The position numbers and the translations under genes are program-made. Of a stretch of 64,000 nucleotides of DNA, positions 20,407 through 29,475 are shown piece after piece. How positions within the stretch are numbered: the first letter of the stretch is position 1; the number at the start of each line of letters is the position of its first letter. Source of the DNA: Prochlorococcus marinus str. MIT 0917 (GTDB lineage: Bacteria > Cyanobacteriota > Cyanobacteriia > PCC-6307 > Cyanobiaceae); contig NZ_CP114784.1 of NCBI RefSeq assembly GCF_027359575.1, forward strand, positions 1,735,819-1,799,818, read 5' to 3'. The notes below the pieces were generated by a model. It searched no databases and was not told the origin of the DNA. It saw only the letters and a program-made list of their open reading frames with translations.

Positions 20407-21249
20407 TTGGAAATTTCTATTGGGATAATTGGCCTTGGCAGTATGGCGAAGGCTATTGTTTCACCTCTTTTGGAAAGAGGTGAATATCATCCTCAACATG
20501 TTTTAGGAATTGTTGGTAGTAGCTCAAGTATTAAATCTGCATTGAATGATCTTCCCAAGGAAATAAAAGTTGTATCTAGTGAAGATTCTTCCTCCAGAGA
20601 AGTATGGAAAGCTCCTTTGAAAATATTGGCTGTAAAACCTCAACAATTCAGCAAAATTAAAGAATCTGTCTCATCATTTCAATCGAGTGATCAGTTCCCT
20701 AAACCATTAATAATTTCAGTTTTAGCTGGAATAACCTTAAAAAGTCTTAAGAAATCTTTCCCTGGACACACGTGTGTAAGAGCAGTGCCAAACACCCCTT
20801 CTCTTGTTGGCCAGGGTCTTACTGGTTTGGCTTGGGATGATGACATAACTTTGGATCAAAAGAAAGTTGTTAGAAAGATTTTTGAACCCATTAGTGAACT
20901 GTACGAATTAGAAGAGCAAAAGCTTGATTCTTTTTTGGCTTTAACTTCTTCAGGACCTGCATATATAGCTTTAGTGGTTGAAGCAATGGCTGATGGGGCT
21001 GTTGCCGCAGGATTGCCACGACATTTATCTAATCAATTAGCTCACAAAACACTTTCAGGTACAGCAACGCTTCTTAGAGAAAAGAGCTTGCATCCTGCTG
21101 AACTTAAAGATATGGTTGCTTCTCCTGCGGGTACCACAATTAGTGCTCTTCGACACCTTGAACTTGCGGGGTTGAGATCCGCCTTAATTGAAGCAGTTGT
21201 TTTGGCAGCTCAGAAGAGTCGTCAATTGGCTGAGGATGTTTCGAGTTAG
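20407..21249 (+). CDS. proC: Pyrroline-5-carboxylate reductase
   Basis: Last step of proline synthesis, NAD(P)H reduction of 1-pyrroline-5-carboxylate. A Rossmann start GIIGLGSMAKAIV, then VKPQQF, RAVPNTPSLVGQG and the C-terminal signature SPAGTTISALRHLE are seen. 280 residues, TTG start. The last 110 bases overlap the 3' end of a convergent glycosyltransferase gene, an unusually long tail-to-tail overlap. Confidence 0.95.
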   Translation: MEISIGIIGLGSMAKAIVSPLLERGEYHPQHVLGIVGSSSSIKSALNDLPKEIKVVSSEDSSSREVWKAPLKILAVKPQQFSKIKESVSSFQSSDQFPKPLIISVLAGITLKSLKKSFPGHTCVRAVPNTPSLVGQGLTGLAWDDDITLDQKKVVRKIFEPISELYELEEQKLDSFLALTSSGPAYIALVVEAMADGAVAAGLPRHLSNQLAHKTLSGTATLLREKSLHPAELKDMVASPAGTTISALRHLELAGLRSALIEAVVLAAQKSRQLAEDVSS

Positions 21250-22414
21250 ATGACTTGAGTACGTTTGCATATAGAGTTTCAAGTGAGTCAATATTTTGTT
21301 GAAGTGTATATTTTTCTTCTACTCTCAAACGTGCACGTCTACCTAATTCGTGGGTAAGTACTGGTTGATCTCGTAAAACAGGTAAAAGGGTCCTTAATTG
21401 TGAAGTGACCCCCTCAGTGTTAAGTATTATTCCTGCTCCATTCTTAAGCACTTCACCATCTGCTCCAGCATCTGTTGCGACACATGCTGTTCCAGTTGCC
21501 ATGGCTTCGAGTAAGGCGATAGATAATCCCTCTACCAGGCTTGGAAGTAAAAAAACCTCAGCGATTTGAAGAAGAGCGACTCTTTTATTTTGATCGGCTT
21601 CGTATCCCCACCAAACCACATTATCTTCTTTATTAAAGATTGAATGATTTTCTAGTGTTGGCCTCAATGGTCCATCTCCTACTATTACTAGTTGACATCC
21701 TTTTGGCTGGACAAATCTCCATGCACGCAGTAAAGCTTCAACATTTTTTTCTGAAGCTATTCGACCCATATAGATAAATATTCTTTCAGAACCTAGCTTT
21801 TCCCTTATTTCAAGTTGAAGCTCATTTTGTGAATTATTTGGTTTAAGGGGACTCCATTTCTTTATGTCAATTCCATTAGGGATTACTTCGAGTCGACTCT
21901 CTTTTACTCCTAGTTTTGCAAGAACCTCGGCTTGTAAATCTGAAAAAACAATTACTTTGTCATATTTAGCTAATGATGGTGCATAAAGTTGGTATGTAAG
22001 TTGCTGTGTATTGGCTGTAAGATTTCTAAGTTTTGAATCGAAAGCAGGGTGAAAAGTTGCGATCAAAGGTAAATTAAGTTGATGGCAAAGCTCAGGTAAT
22101 CGGAAATCTAATGGAGAGAGAGTCAGACTTGCATGAACTAAATCAGGTTTAAGTCTTGAGAGAGATTCTCTAAGCTCTCTTTGAGCATTTAAAGAAGGGA
22201 TTGTATAAACCTGAGATTTAATTAAATAAGGAAGACTCACATCAGGATCATTGGCTAGTAGGGAAGTTTTATTATTCCCATCTCTCATTGGGTTATCAAA
22301 GTGAATAAAACTTGTTTGATATCCTCTTTCTTTAAGCTCTTCCGTTGTGCTAAGTCCATAACAGACGTTCCCGCAAAATGGTGTTTTTTTGCCTAGCCAG
22401 GCGATATGGGTCAA
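21140..22414 (-). CDS. Family 4 glycosyltransferase
   Basis: Retaining GT-B glycosyltransferase of 424 residues. The N-terminal domain starts HIAWLGKKTPFCGNVCYG. The C-terminal nucleotide-sugar domain has GRIASEKNVEALLRAW and the EGLSIALLEAMATGTACVAT motif with its Glu pair. There is no signal peptide or membrane span. The N-terminal pattern is one I associate with cyanobacterial galactolipid or glycan GT4 enzymes, possibly a digalactosyldiacylglycerol synthase of the DgdA type, but that is a suggestion, not an assignment. The last 35 or so codons overlap proC in antisense and look non-conserved. recO lies upstream on the same strand. Confidence 0.88.
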   Translation of the reverse strand: MTHIAWLGKKTPFCGNVCYGLSTTEELKERGYQTSFIHFDNPMRDGNNKTSLLANDPDVSLPYLIKSQVYTIPSLNAQRELRESLSRLKPDLVHASLTLSPLDFRLPELCHQLNLPLIATFHPAFDSKLRNLTANTQQLTYQLYAPSLAKYDKVIVFSDLQAEVLAKLGVKESRLEVIPNGIDIKKWSPLKPNNSQNELQLEIREKLGSERIFIYMGRIASEKNVEALLRAWRFVQPKGCQLVIVGDGPLRPTLENHSIFNKEDNVVWWGYEADQNKRVALLQIAEVFLLPSLVEGLSIALLEAMATGTACVATDAGADGEVLKNGAGIILNTEGVTSQLRTLLPVLRDQPVLTHELGRRARLRVEEKYTLQQNIDSLETLYANVLKSSNSKHPQPIDDSSELPKQLLQLRRISTPQVQGVEEH

Positions 22415-22531
22415 ACTCTAAAAAAATCGGTATTTCAAACTAGCAGCTACCCTATATTTCTTTTCAAACTATTGTTAATAGTTAAATAATTTATAAATAA
22501 GATTTTCTAATAAAAATTAAAATATAAGGCA

Positions 22532-23332
22532 CTACTTGGTATTTAGATCATTACTAATTATTACTTCTCTCATCATTTGAAGAGATGTAATTTTTTTTTG
22601 TAAATGAGTTTCAATCCAGGTTTCAACAATTCTTAGTAGTTTTAACCAGACATTCTTAGGACCTAATAATTTCCCATTACTGTGAAAAGGCACTTTTTCA
22701 AGTAATAGTCTCTGGAGTAAAGCAAGTTCAGATGGATTCAGCTCTGAGCTTGAATTGACTATTTTTCCAATAGCAAAACCTTCTTCAGGGATAAAGCTGC
22801 ACTTCCAGTTCCATTCGCCAATAGGGGGTATCAGCCTGGCACCAGAATGACAACAGTTTTGAAGTGGTAAGCAATATCCACCTAGAGCCAATAAATGAAC
22901 ACACGATTGAACGCTTATTGCTAAAGCTTCTAATGAATCAAATTCAGTTTTATGTAAGTCATTTAGTCTATTTAAATGGATTAAAACCAATTTAAGTAAA
23001 TCTTTTTGAGGATCTTCGTTCCCAACCATAATCATAATTAGCTCTGAAATAGCTTGTGCTGCTGAGAGTGTTTCGATGTTTTTTCCAAGATTCCCATAAC
23101 TTTTAAGAATCTTTATTTGTGTAACTCGCCTAAGATTTTTTTTTCCGACTATGTGTAAGTCTAAAAAATTAAAAGGTGATGTTGCTCCAAGTCTACTTTT
23201 GGGTTTTCTTGCTCCTGGTATGGCAAGACGAGATATTCCATTTTCTTCACTAAGTATGGTTAATAGCCTGTCATTTTCACCTAGAGGTCCAATTTTTAAA
23301 GACAGTCCTTTCATTCTTTGATTTAAACTCAT
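22532..23332 (-). CDS. recO: DNA repair protein RecO
   Basis: Recombination mediator that helps RecA load on SSB-coated gaps. It has an N-terminal OB-fold (LKIGPLGENDRLLTILSEENG, then GARKPKSRLGA) and a helical body with cysteines that may bind zinc (LPLQNCCHSGARL). 266 residues. Its ATG overlaps the deoC stop (TAATG), so it is translated by coupling from the hpf-deoC-recO unit. Confidence 0.9.
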   Translation of the reverse strand: MSLNQRMKGLSLKIGPLGENDRLLTILSEENGISRLAIPGARKPKSRLGATSPFNFLDLHIVGKKNLRRVTQIKILKSYGNLGKNIETLSAAQAISELIMIMVGNEDPQKDLLKLVLIHLNRLNDLHKTEFDSLEALAISVQSCVHLLALGGYCLPLQNCCHSGARLIPPIGEWNWKCSFIPEEGFAIGKIVNSSSELNPSELALLQRLLLEKVPFHSNGKLLGPKNVWLKLLRIVETWIETHLQKKITSLQMMREVIISNDLNTK

Positions 23333-24015
23333 TATTTCTTTTCCTTTTGTTCTTGGGTAATCTCAAAACCAAAACTTGTCCCTATATATGTAGATCCTGC
23401 TTCAATCATTTCTATTGCTTGATCAAAAGTTTTAATACCACCAACAGTTTTAATTGAGCAGCGATTTTTAACAATCTTACAGACATGATTAGTTTGATCT
23501 TTTGAGGCAGATGGCCCAAAACCATTACCTATTTGAATTCCAATTGCGCCCGCATCAATTAAGGCATCAATTGCCAAGGAAAGTTTTGATAAGTCTAAGA
23601 GTATATTTGCATCAATTATTACTCTTACTGGAATACCAAGTTCACTTATTTGATTTATTTCCTCAGCAAATAGTTCTATTTTTCCTTCTTTTAATGCAAA
23701 ATAATTTGGAACAAGATCTAACTCTTCTGCTCCTTTCTCTATTGCATACTCGGCTTCTTTTCGTTTGTTAGAAGTTGGGATAAACCCAAAAGGGAAGGCG
23801 ATTACTGAGATTAATTTTGTACTACTTTTGCTTCCTAACCTTTCACGTGCAATTGATAGATTGGAAAGACTAGTACATAAACCTGCAAAGCCAGTTTGCT
23901 TAGATGCATCACAAACTTGAACAATCTTTTCTTTATCAAAATGAGGATTTAGGACTGCTTGATAAATCACACTAGCAATATTGGCATGAGCTTCTTCCAA
24001 TCTGTTTTTACTCAT
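23332..24015 (-). CDS. deoC: DeoC-family aldolase homologue lacking the Schiff-base lysine
   Basis: Related to 2-deoxyribose-5-phosphate aldolase, which splits deoxyribose 5-phosphate to glyceraldehyde 3-phosphate and acetaldehyde. It is a TIM barrel of 227 residues with the family blocks QTGFAGLCTSL, VIAFPFG, GAEELDLVPNYFALKEGK, VRVIID and SIKTVGGIKTFDQA (the second active-site lysine, Lys189). The segment that normally carries the Schiff-base lysine, AGADFIKTSTG, reads AGAIGIQIGNG here, with Gln at the lysine position (about residue 162). Classic aldolase activity is therefore doubtful. It lies between hpf (14 bases) and recO (1-base overlap). The gene symbol reflects homology only. Confidence 0.85.
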   Translation of the reverse strand: MSKNRLEEAHANIASVIYQAVLNPHFDKEKIVQVCDASKQTGFAGLCTSLSNLSIARERLGSKSSTKLISVIAFPFGFIPTSNKRKEAEYAIEKGAEELDLVPNYFALKEGKIELFAEEINQISELGIPVRVIIDANILLDLSKLSLAIDALIDAGAIGIQIGNGFGPSASKDQTNHVCKIVKNRCSIKTVGGIKTFDQAIEMIEAGSTYIGTSFGFEITQEQKEKK

Positions 24016-24029
24016 TTGGCTAGTACTAT

Positions 24030-24614
24030 TTAAATTTTTTCCTGGATTACGCCATATCCTCCATGATTTCTCTTGTATATAACTCGCAAAGCTGACCCTT
24101 CTTCCTCTCTAAATAAATAGAAATCATGATCAATCAAGTCTAATTGGACTCTTGCTTGCTCAATAGTCATCGGAGTCATCTCAAAATATTTGCGTCTTAC
24201 TCCTGGGCTAGGTAGATGTGGTTCTTTACCTTCAATGAGAGAATGATCCGAGGAAGAAAAATTTTGAGTTTCTTCGTTTTGGACTGATTTCGTTGACTGA
24301 TTATTATGAGGATTATGACTGTTATGTCGCTCTTTGTACTTACGTAATTGTCGTGCAAGTTTATTTGCTACTAAGTCGATGCTTGCATATAGATTTTCAC
24401 TTCTTTCTTGGGCTCTTATCACTGTTCCATTTGCAAAAACAGTCACCTCAGCTGTCTGTTGTGGCACGCGAGGATTTCGAGCGACTGAGAGGTGGACATC
24501 AGCTTCTTGGACCATTTCTTGGAAGTTGTGAGTTGCTTTATCAATTTTTGTTTTGGTGTAATCACGAAGTGATGGAGTTAATTCAAGATTGCGTCCATGG
24601 ATAAGAAGCTTCAT
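24030..24614 (-). CDS. hpf: Ribosome hibernation promoting factor, long form (LrtA)
   Basis: Binds the 30S decoding region and promotes 100S dimers or ribosome preservation in the dark or at stationary phase. The S30AE domain occupies residues 1-95 (MKLLIHGRNLELTPSLRDYT, ARNPRVPQQTAEVTV). A polar linker with Asn and His repeats follows, then the C-terminal dimerisation domain (KYFEMTPMTIEQARVQLDLI, FREEEGSALRVIYKRNHGGYG). 194 residues, the long cyanobacterial type known as light-repressed LrtA. Its start overlaps the divergent lipB start by 18 bases. Confidence 0.93.
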   Translation of the reverse strand: MKLLIHGRNLELTPSLRDYTKTKIDKATHNFQEMVQEADVHLSVARNPRVPQQTAEVTVFANGTVIRAQERSENLYASIDLVANKLARQLRKYKERHNSHNPHNNQSTKSVQNEETQNFSSSDHSLIEGKEPHLPSPGVRRKYFEMTPMTIEQARVQLDLIDHDFYLFREEEGSALRVIYKRNHGGYGVIQEKI

Positions 24615-25319
24615 TCTGTTTCGCCTGAATCAGGGCCTAATAGCAACTTAGATCTAACCCCTCAACTTGCACAATCTTCTTCCGCTTTTCTTTTTGAACC
24701 TAAAAATATTGTGCCATTTGAGACTGCCTTAGGTTGGCAGAAGAATTTTCAAAAAAGCCTTATTGAGGAACCGTTCTCACCCCAAGCAGTATGGCTTCTT
24801 GAACATTTTTCTTGTTTCACAATGGGTAGAGGTAGCGATAAAAAAAATTTGTTGTTCGAAGAAAATAAATCTCCTTTACCAGTTTTTAGTATTGAGAGAG
24901 GAGGTGAAGTCACGCACCACATGCCTGGGCAGATCGTTGGATATCTGGTTTTAAATTTAAGTCTGCACAAAAAAGATTTATCTTGGTATTTGAGACAATT
25001 GGAACAGGTTCTGATTGATGTTCTTTACTTGTTGGGAATCGAGGGGAAGAGGTGCGATGGCTTAACAGGAGTTTGGTGTGAAGAAAAAAAGGTTGGATCA
25101 ATCGGAATTGGTTGCAAGAGGTGGGTGACTCAACATGGATTCTCACTAAATGTAGATTGTGATCTTATTGGTTTTGAGAATATAATTCCTTGTGGACTGG
25201 ATAAAGTTAAATTAGGTAAATTGAGTGATTGGATACCTGGCATCAAAGTCTGTGACGTTAAACCTCTTTTAAGGGAATCTGTGAAAAGACGTTTTAAATT
25301 GAACTGGGAAAACATATAA
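24597..25319 (+). CDS. lipB: Octanoyl-[ACP]:protein N-octanoyltransferase (LipB)
   Basis: Transfers octanoyl from acyl-carrier protein to lipoyl domains, here probably including the E2 encoded by pdhC at 28052 and glycine cleavage H protein. The catalytic pair Lys165 (EEKKVGSIGI) and Cys199 (ENIIPCGL) is seen, with RGGEVTHHMPGQIVGYLVLN and TQHGFSLNVDCDL. 240 residues, with about 30 extra N-terminal residues before the core. The ATG chosen overlaps the divergent hpf start, so a later start cannot be excluded. Confidence 0.94.
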   Translation: MDKKLHSVSPESGPNSNLDLTPQLAQSSSAFLFEPKNIVPFETALGWQKNFQKSLIEEPFSPQAVWLLEHFSCFTMGRGSDKKNLLFEENKSPLPVFSIERGGEVTHHMPGQIVGYLVLNLSLHKKDLSWYLRQLEQVLIDVLYLLGIEGKRCDGLTGVWCEEKKVGSIGIGCKRWVTQHGFSLNVDCDLIGFENIIPCGLDKVKLGKLSDWIPGIKVCDVKPLLRESVKRRFKLNWENI

Positions 25320-25362
25320 ATTGACCTTTAAGCTTTACTAAAAAAAATAAAAAATTATTTTT

Positions 25363-27345
25363 TTGGATATGACAAAAACTAACTCACAAAAAAATATATT
25401 AGCTTTTAAAGATGCTTTAGCTTTTTGGATCCCAAATAGTAAAGAAGAAAAGGCAATTAATAGAAGATCTCATCTTGAGAAGATCACTCAAGTTGATGAG
25501 ATTTGGGAACTATTAAAAGTTCAGTTGGGCAATGTATTAGCAGTTGATTCACCACATACTTTCCACCCAGAAAGATTTACATATGAAGAACTTGCTGAAA
25601 ATATTTCTAAGGCAGCATCTTCCTTTGCTCATATCGGGATAGGACCTGATGATGTGGTCGCTCTTTTTGCAGAAAATAGTCCTAGATGGCTCATTGCCGA
25701 TCAAGGACTTATGCGAATAGGTGCAGCAGACTCTGTTAGAGGTGCGACTGCTCCTCCAAGTGAGCTTAGATATATTCTTGAGGATTCAAATGCGGTTGGA
25801 CTGATTGTTCAAAACTCAGATGTCTGGGACAAACTTGCGCTTAATGATGATCAAATAAAAAATTTGAAATTTGTTCTTCAACTTGAGGGTAAAGCTTGTG
25901 AAGGCGTTTTTGAATGGGAGGGTTTTTTGAAGACAGGGTTGAATACAGAAGAATATGTAAGTAAACGGGAGAAAATAATTGAGAGGAAACCAACAAGAAT
26001 AGCAACCATTTTATATACTTCTGGAACGACAGGTAAACCAAAGGGCGTTCCACTAACACATTCTAATTTATTGCATCAAATTAGGTCTCTCGCCTGCGTA
26101 GCAAACCCTTCTCCTGGTGCGCCAGTTTTAAGCGTTTTACCAATTTGGCATTCATATGAACGTAGTGCAGAATATTATTTTTTTTCTTGTGGTTGTACTC
26201 AAAGTTATACATCAATAAGGTATCTAAAAGAAGATTTGCCAAGGGTTAAGCCAATTGTAATGGCAACAGTTCCAAGGCTTTGGGAGTCAATAAAGTTAGG
26301 CTTTGATGACGCTGTTGATAAAATGCCAATGCTGAGAAAGACTTTGATAAAAGTTGCGATTTCTAACAGTAAGGCATATAAATTGGCACGACGAAAATTT
26401 TATTCTTTAACTATAAATAGTGTTTCTAGTTTAGAACAAACCATCTCTCTGATAGAGATTCTTATACGGTACCCAATCCATAGAATTTCTTCTATTTACT
26501 TATGGCCAAAAATCCTTACCAAGATTTGTGGAGGAAGATTGAGATTCCCGATTAGTGGTGGAGGTGCAATTGCTCCGCATATTGATTCTTTCTTTGAAGC
26601 TTTAGGTGTTGAATTATTGGTTGGTTATGGCTTGACGGAGACTAGTCCAGTCCTCACATGTAGAAGACCTTGGAGAAATATACGTGGAGGTGCAGGCCAA
26701 CCTTTACCAGAGACTGAGATAAAGATTGTAGATCCAGAAACATTCCAAATCAAAAAGCTGCTTCAAAAAGGTTTGGTTCTTGCTCGTGGTCCTCAAATAA
26801 TGGCTGGTTATTTAGGAAAACGATCAGAATCGAAGAAGGTTTTAGATGCTGATGGCTGGTTTAATACTGGAGATTTAGGGATGTTGCTTGCTGATGGATC
26901 CTTAATCCTGACTGGAAGAGCAAAAGATACGATTGTGCTAAGTAGTGGAGAAAATATTGAGCCTGGTCCTCTAGAGGAATGCTTGATTGCAAGTCCATTG
27001 ATTGAACAAGCTTTGCTACTGGGTCAAGATCAAAAACATCTTTCTGCTTTGATTGTTCCAAGAATTGATCACGTAAAAGCATGGCAGGCAGAAAGAGGTG
27101 TGAATTCACAAGTTGTTCTTGGACTATCCCCTGAAAATCATGAATTAAGACAATCTCTAAGATTGGAAATGAATAAAGTTCTTGCAAATCGTTTTGCATC
27201 TCGAAGAGAAGAGAGATTATTTGAAATTGCTTTAGTAGAGCCATTTACAATAGAAAATGGCTTGTTAACGCAAACTCTTAAGCAAAAACGTGAAAAAATT
27301 ATTCAACGTGATTTTAAACTTATAGATGAAATATATGGTTTGTAA
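25363..27345 (+). CDS. AMP-forming long-chain acyl-CoA/acyl-ACP synthetase
   Basis: Activates free fatty acids as acyl-AMP and then thioester. In cyanobacteria the enzyme (Aas) recycles free fatty acids, often onto ACP. Motifs are the P-loop YTSGTTGKPKGVPLTH near residue 218, the gate region GGGAIAPHIDSFFEALG, GYGLTETSPVLTCRRP and the hinge GWFNTGDLGMLLADGSLILTGRAKDTI. 660 residues, normal for this class. Placed 43 bases after lipB, consistent with a shared role in acyl metabolism. CoA versus ACP preference cannot be read. Confidence 0.93.
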   Translation: MDMTKTNSQKNILAFKDALAFWIPNSKEEKAINRRSHLEKITQVDEIWELLKVQLGNVLAVDSPHTFHPERFTYEELAENISKAASSFAHIGIGPDDVVALFAENSPRWLIADQGLMRIGAADSVRGATAPPSELRYILEDSNAVGLIVQNSDVWDKLALNDDQIKNLKFVLQLEGKACEGVFEWEGFLKTGLNTEEYVSKREKIIERKPTRIATILYTSGTTGKPKGVPLTHSNLLHQIRSLACVANPSPGAPVLSVLPIWHSYERSAEYYFFSCGCTQSYTSIRYLKEDLPRVKPIVMATVPRLWESIKLGFDDAVDKMPMLRKTLIKVAISNSKAYKLARRKFYSLTINSVSSLEQTISLIEILIRYPIHRISSIYLWPKILTKICGGRLRFPISGGGAIAPHIDSFFEALGVELLVGYGLTETSPVLTCRRPWRNIRGGAGQPLPETEIKIVDPETFQIKKLLQKGLVLARGPQIMAGYLGKRSESKKVLDADGWFNTGDLGMLLADGSLILTGRAKDTIVLSSGENIEPGPLEECLIASPLIEQALLLGQDQKHLSALIVPRIDHVKAWQAERGVNSQVVLGLSPENHELRQSLRLEMNKVLANRFASRREERLFEIALVEPFTIENGLLTQTLKQKREKIIQRDFKLIDEIYGL

Positions 27346-27425
27346 TTTGTTTGTTTGGCCAATTAAATTGACCAATACTCTCTTTTACTGAGAGCCTATG
27401 GATCTAATCATGATTTATTGATCAG

Positions 27426-27860
27426 GTGGACTCAATTTCTATAAAACGTTCAATAACGGTAAGAGCAGTTGTAACACCTTCATGGAAAGAGGAGGCTGAG
27501 CGCGAATTAAGTAATGCAATTTCAGCAATAGATCAGCAACTTGGTGAATTAGAAAAAGAAGGACAACAAATTGTTGATGGTATTAGACGTCAGAGCTCTA
27601 ATCCCCTTGATCCAAGAGTTCAAGAGCAAGTAGCTCAAGTTCAGAATCAAGTGGCTTCTAAGAGATCAGAATTTGAAGAACAAAAAAGAAATCTTCTGTT
27701 ACAGCAATCTCAAGTTCGTGAGTTAGAGATGGAACAAATCGTCGAGCAAGGACAAATTGACAGTTTTTGTGATTTAAAAGTTGGTGATAACTTAGTCAGT
27801 AAAATGGGTGTGAGTATTTTGGTAAGAGATGGAGTTGTAGAGGCAATTGATCAAGTTTGA
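27426..27860 (+). CDS. YlqD family protein
   Basis: Coiled-coil protein of 144 residues. The N-terminal part (SIKRSITVRAVVTPSWKEEA) is followed by a long heptad region at about 25-105, rich in Gln and Glu (QEQVAQVQNQVASKRSEFEE), and a small beta domain (CDLKVGDNLVSKMGVSILVRDGVVEAI). This is the pattern of the YlqD family, whose function is unknown. The start is GTG. Possibly a membrane-surface or cell-division associated scaffold; that is inference. Confidence 0.8.
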   Translation: MDSISIKRSITVRAVVTPSWKEEAERELSNAISAIDQQLGELEKEGQQIVDGIRRQSSNPLDPRVQEQVAQVQNQVASKRSEFEEQKRNLLLQQSQVRELEMEQIVEQGQIDSFCDLKVGDNLVSKMGVSILVRDGVVEAIDQV

Positions 27861-28051
27861 AATCGGGTCGAACTACAATTTATCCAATAAAGAATTTTTG
27901 AAATTAAGAAGAAATCCACACAAAAAAAACTATCGTTGTAAGGACACTCATGTAGAACTAACATTGGTATGTATTGATACTTGCAAAGCTTCTAGATAGA
28001 AAATTTTGAAGCCTTGCTACAAACTCTCCATAAAAGAAATAGGAACAAATT

Positions 28052-29422
28052 ATGGCCACTCATGACATTTTTATGCCTGCTTTAAGTTCAACAATGACTG
28101 AGGGCAAAATAGTTGAGTGGCTAAAAAAACCTGGAGATAAAGTTGAGAGAGGCGAGTCGGTTTTAGTTGTTGAGTCAGATAAAGCTGATATGGATGTTGA
28201 GTCTTTCCAAGATGGCTTTCTTGCATCGATTGTGATGCCTGCTGGAAGCTCTGCACCTGTTGGAGAGACAATTGGATTGATTGTTGAGACAGCAGATGAG
28301 ATCGCAGCGGCTCAAGCCAATGCACCTTCTCCTTCCCCCCAACCATCTAGTCAAGAAAAAGAGAGTTCATCGACTCAAGTTCAAGAAAAACAAGCCTCTG
28401 TTGACTCTCCTAAAGCAACAGTAATTACAAATACATCTCCTGCACCTCTTGTTTCAGAATCCTCTGTAAATCAGGATCAGTTTTTAAATGATGGTCGAAT
28501 AGTCGCTTCCCCAAGAGCTAAAAAACTTGCTTCTCAAATGGGAGTAGATTTGGCAACTGTTAGGGGCTCAGGACCTCATGGACGGATACAAGCTGAGGAT
28601 GTTCAAAGTGCAAAAGGGCAACCCATAAGCGTTCCTTGGATTGCTGAAAGTAATGCTCCAGCGAAAATTGTTTCTGATGTGCCTCCCATAGAAAAAAAAT
28701 CTGTTGACTCTGAGAAGCCACCTGCTCAAGGAAAAAGTTTTGGATCCAGAGGGGAAACAATTGCATTCAATACTCTTCAACAAGCTGTAAATCGGAACAT
28801 GGAGGAAAGTTTAAATACTCCTTGTTTCAGAGTCGGATATTCAATTCTTACTGATGAATTAGATGATCTTTATAAACAAGTTAAACCTAATGGAGTAACT
28901 ATGACTGCTTTACTTGCTAAAGCAGTTGGCTTAACCCTCGCTAGACACCCCCAGGTGAATGCAGCTTTTAGTTCTGAGGGGATTGCCTATCCTTCACAAA
29001 TAAATGTAGCCGTTGCAGTTGCGATGGAGGACGGAGGATTGATAACTCCAGTGCTTCAAAATGCTGACAAGACCAGTCTTGCTGATTTATCCCTGCAATG
29101 GGCTGATCTTGTTAAGCGTGCGAGGAATAAGCAATTAGAACCTCAAGAATATAGCAGTGGAACGTTTACACTCTCGAATCTAGGTATGTTTGGTGTGGAT
29201 CGTTTTGATGCAATTCTGCCCCCAGGGACTGGAGCAATTTTAGCGGTAGGGGCTTCTTTGTCTAAAGTTGTTGCTTCTAAAGATGGTTCGATTTCAATCA
29301 AAAAACAGATGCAAGTAAATCTTACCGCTGATCACAGAGTGATCTATGGGGCTGATGGAGCACTATTCCTGAAGGATTTGGCATACTTAATCGAAAAGAA
29401 CCCTTATAGTCTCTCGTCTTGA
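28052..29422 (+). CDS. pdhC: Pyruvate dehydrogenase E2 (dihydrolipoyl acetyltransferase)
   Basis: Core of the pyruvate dehydrogenase complex. One lipoyl domain spans residues 3-77, with lipoyl-lysine Lys44 in VESDKADMDVES. A Pro/Ser/Ala-rich linker follows, then a peripheral-subunit binding domain near 150-185 (SPRAKKLASQMGVDLATVRG) and the catalytic domain to 456. The active-site His428 is in DHRVIYGADG; the usual HRxxDG aspartate position is Tyr, which I believe is normal for cyanobacterial and plastid E2. GGAAC lies upstream. The lipoate would be supplied by LipB (24597). Confidence 0.95.
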   Translation: MATHDIFMPALSSTMTEGKIVEWLKKPGDKVERGESVLVVESDKADMDVESFQDGFLASIVMPAGSSAPVGETIGLIVETADEIAAAQANAPSPSPQPSSQEKESSSTQVQEKQASVDSPKATVITNTSPAPLVSESSVNQDQFLNDGRIVASPRAKKLASQMGVDLATVRGSGPHGRIQAEDVQSAKGQPISVPWIAESNAPAKIVSDVPPIEKKSVDSEKPPAQGKSFGSRGETIAFNTLQQAVNRNMEESLNTPCFRVGYSILTDELDDLYKQVKPNGVTMTALLAKAVGLTLARHPQVNAAFSSEGIAYPSQINVAVAVAMEDGGLITPVLQNADKTSLADLSLQWADLVKRARNKQLEPQEYSSGTFTLSNLGMFGVDRFDAILPPGTGAILAVGASLSKVVASKDGSISIKKQMQVNLTADHRVIYGADGALFLKDLAYLIEKNPYSLSS

Positions 29423-29475
29423 GATTTAATTAGTCGAACAACAAGTGATTTTTTCTTACTTTAATCTGATTTAAT

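Noticed and set aside
25363-27345. Polyketide or non-ribosomal synthetase adenylation domain
   Set aside because: It is a stand-alone long-chain acyl-activating enzyme with no carrier or condensation domain and with housekeeping neighbours.
28052-29422. Loss of the E2 catalytic aspartate as a novelty
   Set aside because: Tyr in DHRVIYGA is, to my knowledge, usual in cyanobacterial and plastid E2, so it is not remarkable.
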